Shown: positions 32,069 to 44,518, counted from the stretch's first letter. The stretch: 64,000 nt of DNA from Branchiostoma floridae (GCF_000003815.2 NC_049986.1:22039719-22103718), one strand, 5' to 3'. Notes: a model not told the origin generated them from the sequence alone. Program-made: numbers and translations.

Positions 32069-35000
32069 TTGCGACATGCTGATCCAAGGACTCCTAGCAA
32101 CAATGCAATGACATGGTGGTCCTTGCTCTTTACAAAAATCTCTTCCAACATGTTAAGTGCTTCTTCGTAACAACTGATTGCCTTGAGGTTATCTCCAGTT
32201 TCTTCAAAAACTACTCCCATTTGAACAAGTAATGTGGCCGTATCACGGTGTGGGGTGGTCGGACAGTAGAGTTCTTGATTCATCTTTAATGCCTGTTCAA
32301 AGAATGCAATAGCTTTCTTGTTTTCACCGGCGATATGCCAAAGGCTCCCCAGTTCTTCAAGAATACATGCAATGTCGGGATGTCTCACGTCTTCTTTTTC
32401 ATGTGTTTCATTCCCACCGTGGATGAGTTTTGTAATTTTTAGCGCGTCCTCGCACAGCTGAATAGCTTTTATGTAGTCCCCGAGGTCTTTGTAAACTTCC
32501 GCGAGTTTACGGAGGGAGTGAACAATGTCGGGGTGAACCGCATCGGGCCCGTGGATGCCTTTGTTGGTTTCCAATGCCTGATGGTAATACCGGAGGGCCT
32601 TCTGATATTCCCCTGCGTTGCGACATGCTGACCCTAGGCCTACTAGAAGCGATGCAATGACATGATGCTCCTTGCTCTCAACAAAAATCTCTTTCATCCT
32701 AAGTATTTCTTCGTAGCAACTGATTGCCTTGAGGTTATCTCCAGATTCTACAAAAACTACTCCCATTTGACCAAGTAATGTGGCCGTATCACGGTGTGGG
32801 GTGGTCGGGCCGTGGAGTTCTTGATTCATCTTGAATGCCTGTTCATAGAACGCAATAGCTTTCTTATTATCACCTGTCATATGCCAAAGGCTCCCCAGAT
32901 TATCAAGAGCACGAGCAATGTCGGGATGGCACACTTCGTCTCTTTCATGTGTTTCATTCCCACCGTGGATAAGTTTTGTCATGTCTAACATATCCTCGTA
33001 GAGCTGAATGGCTTTTATGTAGTCCCCGAGGTCTTTGTAAACTATCGCCAGGTTTCGGAGGGAGCGAACAATGTCGGGGTGAACCGCATCGGGCCCGTGG
33101 ATGCCTTTCTTGGTTTCCAATGCCCGCTGGCAGTATTGAAGCGCTTTCTGATATTCCCCTGCCTTGCGACATGCTGATCCAAGGCTGTCTAGCAACGACG
33201 CAATAAGGTGATGCTTCTTGCACTTATCAAAAATCCCTTCCATCTTAAGTGTTTCTTCGTAACAACTTTTTGCCTTCATGTTATCTCCGGATTCTTCAAA
33301 AGCTATTCCCATAAAAAGTAGTACCATGGCGGTATCATGATGTGGGGTGGTCGGGCCGTAGAGTTCACGATTCATTTTTAAGGCCTGTTCACAAAACGAA
33401 AGAGCCTTATCGTTATCACCCATAACGTTCCAGATGTGTCCAATCTTATGAAGAAGACGTGCAATGTTGGGATGACACACTTCACCTCTTTCATTTGTTT
33501 TATTTGCGTGGTTGAGTTTTGTAATGTCTAACGCTTCCTCATGGAGCTGAATAGCTTTTAAGTGGTTCCCGAGGTCTTCATAAACTGCCGCGAGGTTATT
33601 GAGGGAATCAGCAATATCAGGATGACTTGCATCTTGGTCGTGTATTCTTTTATATGTTTCCAATGTCCGCTCATAGTATTGGAGGGCTTTCTGATATTCT
33701 GCTGCGTTTCGACATGCTGACCCAAGTTTGCCTAGCAACATCGCAATGGCAAGATGTTCATTGCTTTTATCGAAAATCTCTTCCATCATCTTAAGTGCTT
33801 CTTCGAAACAGCTGATTGCCTTGAGATTATCTCCAGATTCTTCACAAACTTCTCCCATATCATGGAGCGATACGGCAGTATCAAGATGTGGAGTTGTTGG
33901 GCCGTGTATCTCTTTATTCATCTCTAATGCCTGTTCATAGAACGAAAGAGCTTTCTTGTGGTCTCCAAGCTCTTTGTAAACAACCGCGAGGTTACCGAGG
34001 GATTCAACAATGGTAGGGTGGGCCGTTTCCTGCCCGTGTATATCTTTGAAGATTTCCAATGCGTTCTTGTAGTATTGCAGGGCTTTCCGATATTCTCCTT
34101 CCTTGCGACACACAGATCCAAGGATGAATAACACCCAAGAATACTCTGAATGTCCCATGCTGTTGCCCAAAAGCTCCTTCGTCATCTTCAGTGCTTTTTC
34201 GTAAAAGCCGATTGCCTTCAAGTTATCTCCAATTTTTTCCGCAAGTTCTCCCAAAGCAACATGCAACATGGCGTTATCTCGACTGTGACTGACTGATCCA
34301 TATAACCCTTCAAACATCTTCAATATCTGGTCAATGCAAGCACGAGCATCCGCGTTATCGCCAACATCATTATTATAATCTCGGGCGAGTTGTCCGCTAT
34401 CATCAAATAGCAATCGGAGATTCTGAGCAACATGTAACATGTCGGGATGGCATGCTTCGTCTCTTCCATGTATCAGCATCTGACTGGCCTGTTCAAAATA
34501 GCCGCGTGCTTTCTTGTATTCCCCAAGGTGCAGCCATTCTATCCCGAGCTTGTGGAGTATGTCTGGAGTAGCGGGATGTGGCGTGCCGCTCTTATAGACG
34601 ACTTTGTACATTATTAAGGCCTCTTCGTGGTAGCGTATCGCCTTTGCATGATCGTGTAGGCCTCTACACGAACTTATACCCAGGTTTGTGAGTAATGCAG
34701 CGATGTCAGGATGTGCTGAGTCCTGGCCATATATGGTCCTCATTACCTCCAGCGATTCTTCAGTGAATGTGATGGCTTTCGTGTAATCACCCATTAAATT
34801 GAAAAGTTCTCCAAAGTTTCGAAGGTGGGCAGCCATCACACCTCTCACAGGAAGTAAATCTCCATAGAGTTCCTTTAGCATATTCGTCAATTTTTCGAGG
34901 TAGCTGATCATCTGCTTACCTCCATAAGCTTTGTCAAGATTATGGATTTCACCCCGCTCCGCCATGACCGCATTAGCAATTAAGTCATCCACCAATGCAG

Positions 35001-38000
35001 TAATCTCTGGATCCATAAATACAGCATCCTTGTCCGGCATTAACGCCCATCCCTGCTGTAGGTTAGCAATGACATTTTCCGTGTCTCTTAGCCTGTTCCA
35101 TGCCATTGCAATGATGAAATACAGGACGACGACCTTGAGATCGTACTGACATAGCTGCTGCTGCTCTTTTAGCTGTTCTTCCCAGCAACAGATGGCCTTT
35201 CTGTGGTCACCGAGACTACTGTAACTCGCAGCTTTCTGACCTAGGAGAGATATCCTTGAATAAAGTGTAACTTCCTGGGACTGACCGGGTAGACACGTTG
35301 TAGCAGCTTTGTCCACATCCAACTTTCTAAGCGCATTCTCTGTGTGGACTATAGCTGCTTTGAAGTGCAACAGCCCTTGACATATACCTGCCTTAACTGA
35401 AGGAGAGGCATCATATAAGGTCACTCGTAGTCCAAGATGTGTTGTAGACAAATCATCAATGGGGATATGTGTGAGTCCGATGATGTTTGTCTTAAGAGGG
35501 TGGGCTGTATAGTAGTACCTGAACATCATCTTCTGGTCGGGTACGTGAAACACTGAGTTGATCAGTGTTTCCGACCCTCCGTCCAGCGGTGTCCGCATTG
35601 CAACAAGACCAGACAAGTTTTCTTTCTGGCCCCTGAGCTCCAGGTACGTCCGTAGTCTCAGCTCACCTGAGATGCTGACCAGCACCTGTAGATGATGGGC
35701 GTTTTCTTTAGTGACGACACCTGTCTCTTCCATCTCTTGAATGGCGTCCCATATGCTTGTCGCATAGACGCCCCCCAGAAGACCAAGAGTCACAACTGCA
35801 ACGGTGGGAAATCGGTAAATGTCTTTTTTTACGTTTAACAGGTTACCAGTAGGTAGCCAGTAGGTATCTGACCACAGTGTACGGAACGACTCATGGAAAC
35901 TCGTGAAAACGGGATTTGTGGCCCCGCAATGCTTAGTACTAGCCAAGGTGCCCAAAACTTGGATTACTCCTGCCCAGGAGGCCTGATAAAGCCTCTTTAC
36001 TCTTGTCATGTAGTCGTCTACCAGTGCCTGATCTCCCGCCAAAAAAGAGACGTGCCTCAGTATGCTGGACAGGTGGTAACCATGAGCAAGGGCGACGTCT
36101 TGTCGCTGAAACTCAGCCATGCCCGCAGGCGTTTGTATCAGGCTGACGGCGGGCTTCGTCTTTGTACTTTCTCTTCCAAACGGTGTTTTGCTCGCCCATG
36201 GCATGGCTCCGTCAAACGCAAAGCCGCGAGGAGTGACAGAGTCGTAGAACCATTTATCTTCCGGGTCTTCTGAGTAGAAGTTGTTGAGAGACTTGATCCC
36301 CACAGCTGGTAGAATAGTCTCTCCAAGGTTGATGATTTTGAGGTACAGGTAACAGGTAAGGTTGAAAAAATACTCTTTGTTCTCCGGAGTGTCTTTGTTT
36401 TCCTCTATCAGTATGGCGAACTCCAGATCGGAGTACGGAGTGACCAGTTCTGTGGCCTGTGAACCCAAACCTATCATAGCGTACTTACATGGAGTCGGCC
36501 CGATTGTCTTGATGCATTCTTCAACAAGGTTTTTTATGAATTTCTTTCTTTGTTTTGATATGTCCTTAAACAAGTCCTTGATTGATCCTGCTCTCTTCAT
36601 TTCGACTTCTTTGACTAAGGGGTCGTCTTCATGATACTGGTACGGGTTATGGTCGTTGTGGATTGTTTCTAGACGTGCCTTGACTTCATTTCTGTACTCT
36701 TCCAACAGATTTTTGTGCTCGATGTCGGTCTCATAGAGCGGTGGTTTGCAGTCAACACCTACGGTGTGATACAGAAACAGCTGTTCTGCTTCCTTGATGG
36801 AATCGATGAGAAGATGCTTGTCTCCGTTCCTGGCCAGGGCGGCGTTGTAGAGAGCTGTGGCCTTGGCAAAATCCTGTCCATCTTTGGTCTGTACTCCTCG
36901 TCTGGCGTACACTGTCCCGAGCTTGCGCAGACACTCCTCCTCCTCCCGAAGCCGAGGGGACTGTTGGTCTGTTACAAAATGACATTATCTTGCCTAATGT
37001 TTTTTAATAGCATGCATAGCAAGAGCTTCCGATATGCAAGGAGATTTGTTATGATAAAACCTCCCTGGTATCCTTTCGAATTTAAGTATGAATATGCTAC
37101 CTTTTGTTGTAGAATGTGAAAAAAATATTAATTGTGGTGCTAGTAACAAACATTATACGAAGTTATGTACATTTCCTTACCGTGGATTTCTTTCATCGCA
37201 GACGCAAAGTGTCCTTCTGCTGCATCGAGATCTCCATTCTGCAGTGCAGTGTCTCCCGCAAGATGGAGCTCAGCATATGTTCTGTTGGGGAGATTTTAAA
37301 AATGAAGTGGCAACTAGAAAGGCAGCATTTGCAAACTTTTAAAAGCAAATGCATTTTCCACCTATTCTTTCATGATACAAAATATACTAATGCAAATCAA
37401 CCTTTGCGGAAATGGACCAACTTAAAGTTACAACTGCCCATATGCATGGTCTATCCCAACGTTACCCCACGTTTTAAATGCCTCAAAATTGGAAACGGGT
37501 ACATACCAAAAATAAAGGACACATCCACATACTCAGGACACTTCATGCCAAATGTCAAGTCTACTTAAGTGACATATGTGTGTAAATAGCCAAAAATGAA
37601 AACAAGATCATCTTAAAAGTTATGTATACCAAACACTGTGAATACAGTCCTGTAAATATATGTCATAGGCACCAGCATGCAAAATTTCATGTCATTTGGT
37701 TTAAATGCCATGCTATATATATGGTACATTTTATATGTTTGGCCTGAAAATGGAAACGAAACTCAATAAGATAATTTCAAAGGCCCATATAGATAAATAG
37801 AAAATAAGTACATCTGTGAATAGTTTCATCACGAAGGTGAATGGCTTCTTTATTCACAACCAATGAGTAACAGCCAATGTTTCCATGACCTTTATTTCAC
37901 CTACACTCAGATCATTTACCTGTTTTTCAGGTAGGTCTTGGATATCGTACAGTGAATACTACTTTGCACAATAGCTACGTGTCACTGAAAAAATTTTCAC

Positions 38001-38565
38001 GTCATTTGATCTAAAAAAAACGTTGAATCCATTTTACCATCTTGCAGGAAAAGAAGTGCGAAAATTAGAGAAAACATAAGAAAAAACATTCTTATTGGTA
38101 CGGTCGTACGTTTACAAAACGAGCTCTATTTTCCTCACCATGATCACGATGTGTGCCTGGCATGTTTTAGGCTAAAACAAACACAAAGTCTTTTTATTGA
38201 TTTCAGCCATGTCCCAGAAGAATCAAATAACGTTACTAGGCAAAGAAAGATTTTTTTAGCCGCAGAACCTTGTTTCTTCCTAAATGAGTTGCAAAAGGAG
38301 CGTTGCCTTCCAAATGGGTGCCGAACACCATGTAGTATACCATTCTAAGTTGTCATAGGTGAAATATTAATAAATCATCGTTATTGAATAACAAAAGAAG
38401 CTCGCGTGCTGCAACTAGACGAAAGGTGTTAAATTCCAATAGTAGGAATGTATACATGGAGATAACGTACATACATACACACCTTGTCTCTTTGTTTCGC
38501 CTGATTTCATTATTTCCCGAAGGTTGTATGGTACTGGAAACAGCAACACCTGACGTTGTATCCAT
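32069..38565 (-). CDS. GlnD/PII-uridylyltransferase-like nucleotidyltransferase fused to a TPR array (3' end broken)
   Basis: Exons: 38565-38483 (ATG start), 37281-37181, 36968-32069 and beyond; phases join (ETR-TYAEL, KEIH-DQQS). About 1,690 codons are open. Residues 29-90 are TPR-like helices (HLAGDTALQNGDLDAAEGHF). A nucleotidyltransferase-fold domain follows, with GLGSQATELVTPYSDLEFAI at about 228-247: the GS...[D]h[E]h metal-binding motif (Gly230-Ser231, Asp242, Glu244). Next come helices typical of the PII-uridylyltransferase group (VKKDIYRFPTVAV, ELRLRTYLELRGQ). From about residue 640 onward it is TPRs of the 42-residue kinesin-light-chain/nephrocystin-3 type in a four-TPR super-repeat. 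I do not know its substrate. The frame runs into foreign sequence and a gap at its 3' end. Confidence 0.8.
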
Positions 38566-38914
38566 GGCCTGTCAATAGTTTAGAATAATGTAGAATAAAA
38601 GATTAATATAAGGTTCAACTTATTACTCCATTCATATCTGTTGGAATGTAGCAAACAGATTTTTGAATAAAACAAGCTATCTCATATCATCTAACATTCT
38701 CATATACGTGTCCTACTGTTTGATGTATTTCAAGTCCAGTCAATGTATCCACGTGCATGGTGGCGTCAACCATTATCAAAGTGTATCCGTTGGTGAGAGC
38801 ATCGCCCTCGCAGCCCTGTTGCTTCTGCCGGACGGGTCCAGATCTTGTAGCACCTCCGCAATGCAATTGTTGGTATCTTTACTCAAACCCTTGCAATACA
38901 AGTGGCATTGGTAG

Positions 38915-39104
38915 CCTCCATAGCAGGCTTTCGGGGGCTCATAATACACTTTTGCTGGCCATTTCTATTTGTACTCGATCGCTGATTGCTGGCGTTTTCT
39001 GATAGCCACCCTCCATCAGAAAACGCCAGCGATCAGCGACCGCGTACAAATAGAAATGGCCAGCAAAAGTGTATTATGAGCCCCCGAAAGCCTGCTATGG
39101 AGAC
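38915..39104. mobile_element. Long-hairpin MITE with about 85-bp arms
   Basis: ctccatagcaggctttcggg on the left and cccgaaagcctgctatggag on the right continue inward (ctcataatacacttttgctg / cagcaaaagtgtattatgag, then gccatttctatttgtac) almost to the centre, leaving a loop of roughly 15 bases. A near-perfect foldback with no coding capacity. Confidence 0.85.
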
Positions 39105-40160
39105 TATGGCATTGGGCAGTTTACGGCAATATAGCGTGGGTGGGGTGGAGTAATGCACTTTACAGCGTAACTCACACGATAGTTTAAAGTAACCAAAACA
39201 AAGGGGTCAAGTGAATGGAATGCTGCGTTTAAGTACAGTGGAAGGGCAAGGTGAAAGTTGCTTTTGTCAACGATTTTATTTCCGATTTCAATGTATATCA
39301 GTACTCTTCATCGCAACGACTTGCAGTAGCCAGTAGTTGTTTTCCATCGCTGGCCTAACTGCGAGTAACCCCTTTGTAAAAAAGTCTCTTACCTGGATGT
39401 ATACTAAATGTCTGTAGCACACACACTAACAATCGATAGTTCTATTTGTAAGAGAGTCCGCACAGGGACTTTCTGCGTATGACTCAATTTGCCCACATAC
39501 AGGGTACTTTCCACTTACGTCACATATATATATATATAAACAGTGACGTCGACAAGAGATCCGGATGCATATGTGGCATGACGGTGTAACGGCGACAAAT
39601 ACGCTGCTACTACACAACTCCTGTCTTACATACCTTTCGAATGACTTTCACATGCCTTTGGCGTTACCTTTAAAAGAAGAGCACACTGAAGTAAGTATCA
39701 AACACAGCCATCATAACAAGGTATCGAAAACAGATTCAATTGAAACGGCACGACAAGACTCAAATTCCCTATCTTTTTTTTACTGACAAGGCACGGACTG
39801 TGGATTGGTGCCGGCAAGCAAGTAAATAGAGTACACGACGCTATTTGGAGCGCCGGTAGAGAAAATTCAGGTACAGGTACAGTCCGGATCCAGTGGATCG
39901 AGTCCAGGTCCGAACCCCAAAAACATACTTAAACAATAGTACATTTCACAACAAAGGATTCTGTTTGGTGCGGTATCCGACGTGCATTGGCGTTTTAAAC
40001 TCCTATCTTTATGTAAACAACAACAGCAACCTCTGTTTTGTACCATGTTTTACAGTAGAAGCTCGGTAAAAATGACTATCAACTCTCCTCTACTTCGGTC
40101 TTGTTGTTTACTTGGATCAGTAAGCCCAAAATTAAAACACCTGAGCGCCTGCCAGTATAT

Positions 40161-40240
40161 TCTCCAAGCAGAGGTTGAGTCGAGGAGATTTAGCAGTAGT
40201 CGGGATTTTTACTGGCTCGCTCCCCTCTCGGCGACTCGAT
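40161..40240. mobile_element. Single arm of MITE family C
   Basis: tctccaagcagaggttgagt and the following gagattta-cagtagtcggga match the left arm of 13684-13855. The right arm is degraded to gcgactcgatctc. Confidence 0.5.
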
Positions 40241-40889
40241 CTCTTTCGGTATAATCTGCTCATTTTCAATTCGAATCGGTCAAAAATTCAGTCAACTAAT
40301 TATTTTCAGGTCCACTTTTTCTTGACCGGTCCAACAAGAAAAAAAAACGGGTTTGTACTGGTACATCATACCGGTACCCAGCGCTAGAAGATCATGGTCG
40401 AAAACTCTGATATCGGGGTTTGACTAAACCATACACACGCAAGAAGTTCCTTGTGTAACTCTATCACTTTAGGGGAAAACTAGGCGTCTACATAACATCT
40501 AAACTCTAACCAAACGGAAAAACTCCATAAAATTCCTACAGACGAAGCACTGTTGCGGTGGCACCTCAGCATGAAAATCAGGTGAATTTTACGCGTGACG
40601 ATACCTTTCTAATAGGAACGACTACTAGTAACCTGTGCAATCAATACCCTGCTAAAAACATAGAAAAACTCACGTTACGTGAAATGGGTGTACGCTGGAG
40701 TGATGGATGTCTTCAGTACTTCAATCGCTGTAGGCTGTAGCAAAAATACCTGCAAATAATGCTACACCGGTGGGTGCTAGTAGTTCTAGTACCTGTAAGA
40801 GACTATTTTCGTACAGGGACTTTCCGCGTTTGACTCAATTTTCCCAAAACAAAGAGGGTACTTTCCATTTACGTCATGCTTGTTGCTAG

Positions 40890-41200
40890 ATCCTTTTCGG
40901 TGTGTCAATACGTGGCGTCTTTTTTGTCTGCAACCAAACGCACTATACGACAAATTCTTTTTAACATCTTAAAATGTTTCATGATAGTAGAAATCAAGAC
41001 TACTCGCAAAGACGACGAAGATCAAAGATGTGAAGATATGTAGTTCGTCCTAACATTTTGTATACTGTTAGATTTAGATGTCAACATGGAGTGGTTAGCT
41101 GCGGTCTTTTCAGGTTCAGGTGCGTTGACCTTAGTTTTAGATCTTTTCCATGCTTCAGGCTGACTTACTCAGCACTGCTGTAGGTGTCTATCAAGTACGA
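40890..41200. repeat. Left copy of a dispersed duplication (partner 42745-43100)
   Basis: Direct-orientation similarity over about 300 bases. Shared landmarks include caaccaaacg-act-tacg, actcgcaaagacgacga, gat-tcaaca-tgag-ggctagctg and gtaggtgtc. The copies are diverged with indels. Neither contains a recognisable gene. Confidence 0.6.
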
Positions 41201-41215
41201 ATGTAATACTAAAGG

Positions 41216-41264
41216 GTTAATGCCCCGCCCCGAGGTGTATATGAGGAAAAGGCGGGGCATTAAC
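41216..41264. repeat. Hairpin, 14-bp perfect arms
   Basis: gttaatgccccgcc and ggcggggcattaac around a 21-base loop. First of three foldbacks within 520 bases. Confidence 0.8.
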
Positions 41265-41448
41265 GTTATTATCATATAGCCTATTGAACTGACACATATA
41301 GCCTATCCAACTGTTAGCACAGGGCGTTTTCTGCGTGTTTACTGTAGCAACCTGCGGATGACCGCGGGTGACCCCCGGTAGAACGCCCGTTCTGTTCGAT
41401 CACGTCAGATCGAACAAGATTCGTGTTCTAATACCCCGAATAGAAGTC

Positions 41449-41528
41449 GACTTTCAACACCCCCACTAAACAAACCCGATGGTCAAATTTGACTTCTATT
41501 CGTTTGTTTAGTGGGGGTGTTGAAAGTC
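41449..41528. repeat. Hairpin, 27-bp perfect arms, with an interleaved second inverted repeat
   Basis: gactttcaacacccccacta (extended by aacaaac) at 41449-41475 is the perfect inverse of 41502-41528. The loop contains gacttctattcg, the inverse of cgaatagaagtc just left of the hairpin. Two inverted repeats therefore interleave, which allows alternative foldbacks. Confidence 0.8.
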
Positions 41529-41696
41529 ATGTTCAATTAATCTTTTTCTATTTAAAAATCATTTATATCTTTTTAATTGTGTTGTAGTTTAACATAAATT
41601 GTTTGAAATAAAGTACAGTACGCTGTTTAATAGATATAATCGATAAATACTTAACACTAGTATTAGCGTCCTGTCCCCTCTATAATGGTGCGGTCC

Positions 41697-41733
41697 AAAA
41701 AGTGGTCGGTTATTCTAATAACCGCCCACTTTT
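41697..41733. repeat. Hairpin, 17-bp arms with one mismatch
   Basis: aaaagtggtcggttatt and aataaccgcccactttt around a 3-base loop. Confidence 0.8.
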
Positions 41734-42327
41734 CAGGTTACTGCCTGATAACCCATAGGAAATGGGGGCCTCTGATTGGTCAACTCCATCTGGCTATATG
41801 ATAATACTTCGTAATACATTCCAACGATGTTATCTTTGCAAACGCGACATGTTCATGTTTCCTTTGTTAATCAGCATTCACAGAAAAGGAGTCTTCTACA
41901 CATGTTATGATTCTTTGAGATGTCTCGATCGGCTACTCTTGCCAACACTTTTGAATAGCTGTCTACGTCTTTCATACTTTGTTCGCCCGGACCTAGGCGA
42001 AAATAAAGCTTTAAGACATATCGTAAGGACATATAATATATACAAGATCAGCGATTGACATTGTTGTAACATAAACAGAGGATCCGGAATCGTCATGAAT
42101 AGATCAAATACTTAGGTAAGGTTTGTCAACATTTCTGTAAACGCGACTGTCAGCTGTTATCGCTTAGAACTGTGTTTTACTGTACTACTGAACAATACAA
42201 TCCACCGAGGCCTTCTCGAGTCTCTACACACAAAAGCTACCGAAATCATAACCTTCTTGGTCATCAGACCGAACAATACGGACTCGTACTCAATTGAAAT
42301 GTGAAAAATGCTGCCATCTGCCTTAAC

Positions 42328-42352
42328 CAAGGAGGTTAAAGAAACCTCCTTG
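42328..42352. mobile_element. 25-bp palindrome with direct-repeat flanks (minimal MITE-like)
   Basis: CAAGGAGGTT-AAAGA-AACCTCCTTG is flanked on both sides by (G)CCTTAAC (42320-42327 and 42352-42359). Same palindrome as 1291-1314 but different duplicated flanks, as expected for independent insertions. Confidence 0.55.
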
Positions 42353-42744
42353 CCTTAACGAAGTTGATATGGATCAACTTACAGACAACACCACAGTGAC
42401 TGCTTTCTTTCGTTTCCTACAATCTGTAATGTTACAAAAGATGATGGTTGATGGCTTGGAAAAAATCATGGGACAAAATATTCACCACTTTTTCATTCCC
42501 TGCATACCACTACTGGGGCATACCACCCACTCGGTTATCCTTTTGTGCCTTGCAATGTTTATATAAATACGCATGGTACAGGCCGTGTTGGGGTAAAAGT
42601 AAAGAATGGAAGGGTCACATTCCTTGTTTAAAAGACTCTTCTTATATGTCTATCCCAGTTTTTATTTCCATTAGACCTCCTTCTGATAGTCTATCCACTT
42701 AGGTCATAGTTGTTGCTTGCTTCTTTGGGTGTCACAGTCACGTC

Positions 42745-43100
42745 AATACATGTATATGACGTTTGTTTGACAGATCAACAACCAAACGTACTGTACGGCA
42801 TATAGTTTTTTTTACCGTCTTAAGAATATATCAAACAGCATAAATCATGACAACTCGCAAAGACGACGATGTTCAATTTTTAAAATGTTGGTTGCCAGAA
42901 AGATTGTCTCGGTACTTAGTTCTTCCTGTTCCTTCTATTTTGCAAACCACTAGAAGTAGATATCAACATTGAGCGGCTAGCTGTGATCCTTTCGGGTTAA
43001 GGTGCATTATATATTGATCTTGGCTCTAAATAACTTTGCATGCCTCAGGGCTGCCTAAGCCTGCACTGTGCACCTGTTCCTAGGTGTCGCTTCAAGTCGA
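42745..43100. repeat. Right copy of a dispersed duplication (partner 40890-41200)
   Basis: Direct repeat of 40890-41200 (caaccaaacgtactgtacgg, actcgcaaagacgacga, aggtgtcgcttcaagt). Confidence 0.6.
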
Positions 43101-43530
43101 TGAAGTCTCTATACTTCATGTACATGAAATGTCCGATTCCGCTAGCAACAAAAAATCTGCGGGCGAAATAAGCTTTAGAAATCACAGAGGTGTTTCATAT
43201 GTACTGGGGTCATATCACATATAACTCCATAAGAAACGAGACCATCCTATCTCCAGTTAAAGCAAAATATACTAAAACTGTTACCGACCATTTCTGTACT
43301 GTGACGGTAACCAACAAATTACATTGACCTTACTAGTGTGACGTCAATGGCGCGAACCCATGTCCCCTGAGGGGTCCGTTCTGACGCATGTGCTAGACTT
43401 TGATAGTAGCAACTTAAAAAGAAGATATTGATTGTCAAACTCAACAGCCGACTGTTTTGTGCGATCTATAAGCGATAACGTTTAACCGGTACATCGGGCA
43501 ATACATGCCAGTTATTGGTGTATTTATTAC

Positions 43531-43732
43531 CCTCAAAGTAGAGGTTAGGCTCCGGCTGTTTTACGGCGTGTTTTAAGCGTTTTTATCGGGCTTTCTATTT
43601 TGTACTGTTCGCTTCCTTTGTCTCGTGGTCAAACGAGGCATAAAGAAAACGGTACAAAATTGAAAGCCCGATAAAAACGCCTAACAACACGTCGGAAACA
43701 GACGCACGGAGCCGAACCCCTGATTGGAGAGG
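43531..43732. mobile_element. MITE, family A
   Basis: The degenerate ends cctcaaagtagaggttaggctcc and ggagccgaacccctgattggagagg enclose inverted gggctttctattttgtac / gtacaaaattgaaagccc. Confidence 0.7.
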
Positions 43733-43943
43733 TATTAATAAACTTTACACAAAGTTCGTTGAAAGGCAGAGGTACAGAAAAGGTGTTCCGTTTTAATTTC
43801 GTGTTAACAGAATGGTTTTGCACATATTTTTGCATCCCTGTGTATCTCTTTCATAATCTGTGATGTATACTTATAAAGCTAAAAGGCGAAACACGGCTAA
43901 AAAAAGGCGCATAACAAGTCCAACCCGAACATCTGCTTCTACA

Positions 43944-43982
43944 TGACGTAATTGTATCCATCATGACGTCACATTGACGTAA
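43944..43982. promoter_or_regulatory. Cluster of three CRE/ATF-like motifs
   Basis: TGACGTAA (43944-43951), TGACGTCA (43964-43971) and TGACGTAA (43975-43982) lie within 39 bases. The middle one is a perfect CRE palindrome. The stretch is intergenic, between the NTase-TPR gene start and the NCS-1 gene end, so its target, if any, is unknown. Confidence 0.35.
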
Positions 43983-44518
43983 TCCAGCCGACACCATCGA
44001 CTAGCCTAGTCCGTAGCTGTAATGACCATTTCCGTCTTCTTATCATTTTACCGATACTCAATTAAAAGTTTGTGACCCGCAGCTGTCTGGCATGTCCCAG
44101 GACAGATATAACTAATCACCAACCAGATGTACGGATCTGGCCCAGTGCTTTAAGCGTGTTTTGTAACATCATTTTCTCGGGGAAAAGGGGTTGAAAAAAA
44201 GGAACAGAATATTAAGCCGTGGCCCACTGCTGTTTACTTGTACTGTACTTGTGGAAAATAGCTAGGGGAATTTCCACGGCACAATACACGTCTAATTCAC
44301 TTACTAGTAGCATATGATTCTTGTGTTAGTTGACATTGTAATATATTTCATGTATCTAACAACTATTCTTTTGTTGCGACTTGTACTTATTTTCATTCAT
44401 TCATTGACTATATAACCTGCACACATGGTCAGTCTTCTATGAATTGACCAGTGGAAGCTTAGCTCTTGAGTGAGCTAAACTAGTTCAAGATCACTCTCAT
44501 TATCTCTCATATACACGT

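Larger units (their letters stand above)
38566..40889. other. Upstream flank of the NTase-TPR gene
   Basis: Holds a long-hairpin MITE (38915-39104) and a single MITE arm (40161-40240). A dispersed repeat at about 39463-39525 (gggactttctgcgtatgactcaattt) recurs at 40818-40880. No gene is recognised. Promoter elements for the minus-strand gene must lie near 38570-38800, but none stands out. Confidence 0.4.

Noticed and set aside
30316-36634. Plus-strand ORFs of 60-130 codons across the TPR locus
   Set aside because: Shadows of the minus-strand TPR coding sequence; no independent resemblance.
40820-40829. NF-kappaB-type site (gggactttcc) upstream of the NTase-TPR gene
   Set aside because: A single match about 2.3 kb from the start codon, inside a dispersed repeat whose other copy (39465) has lost it; chance is a sufficient explanation.
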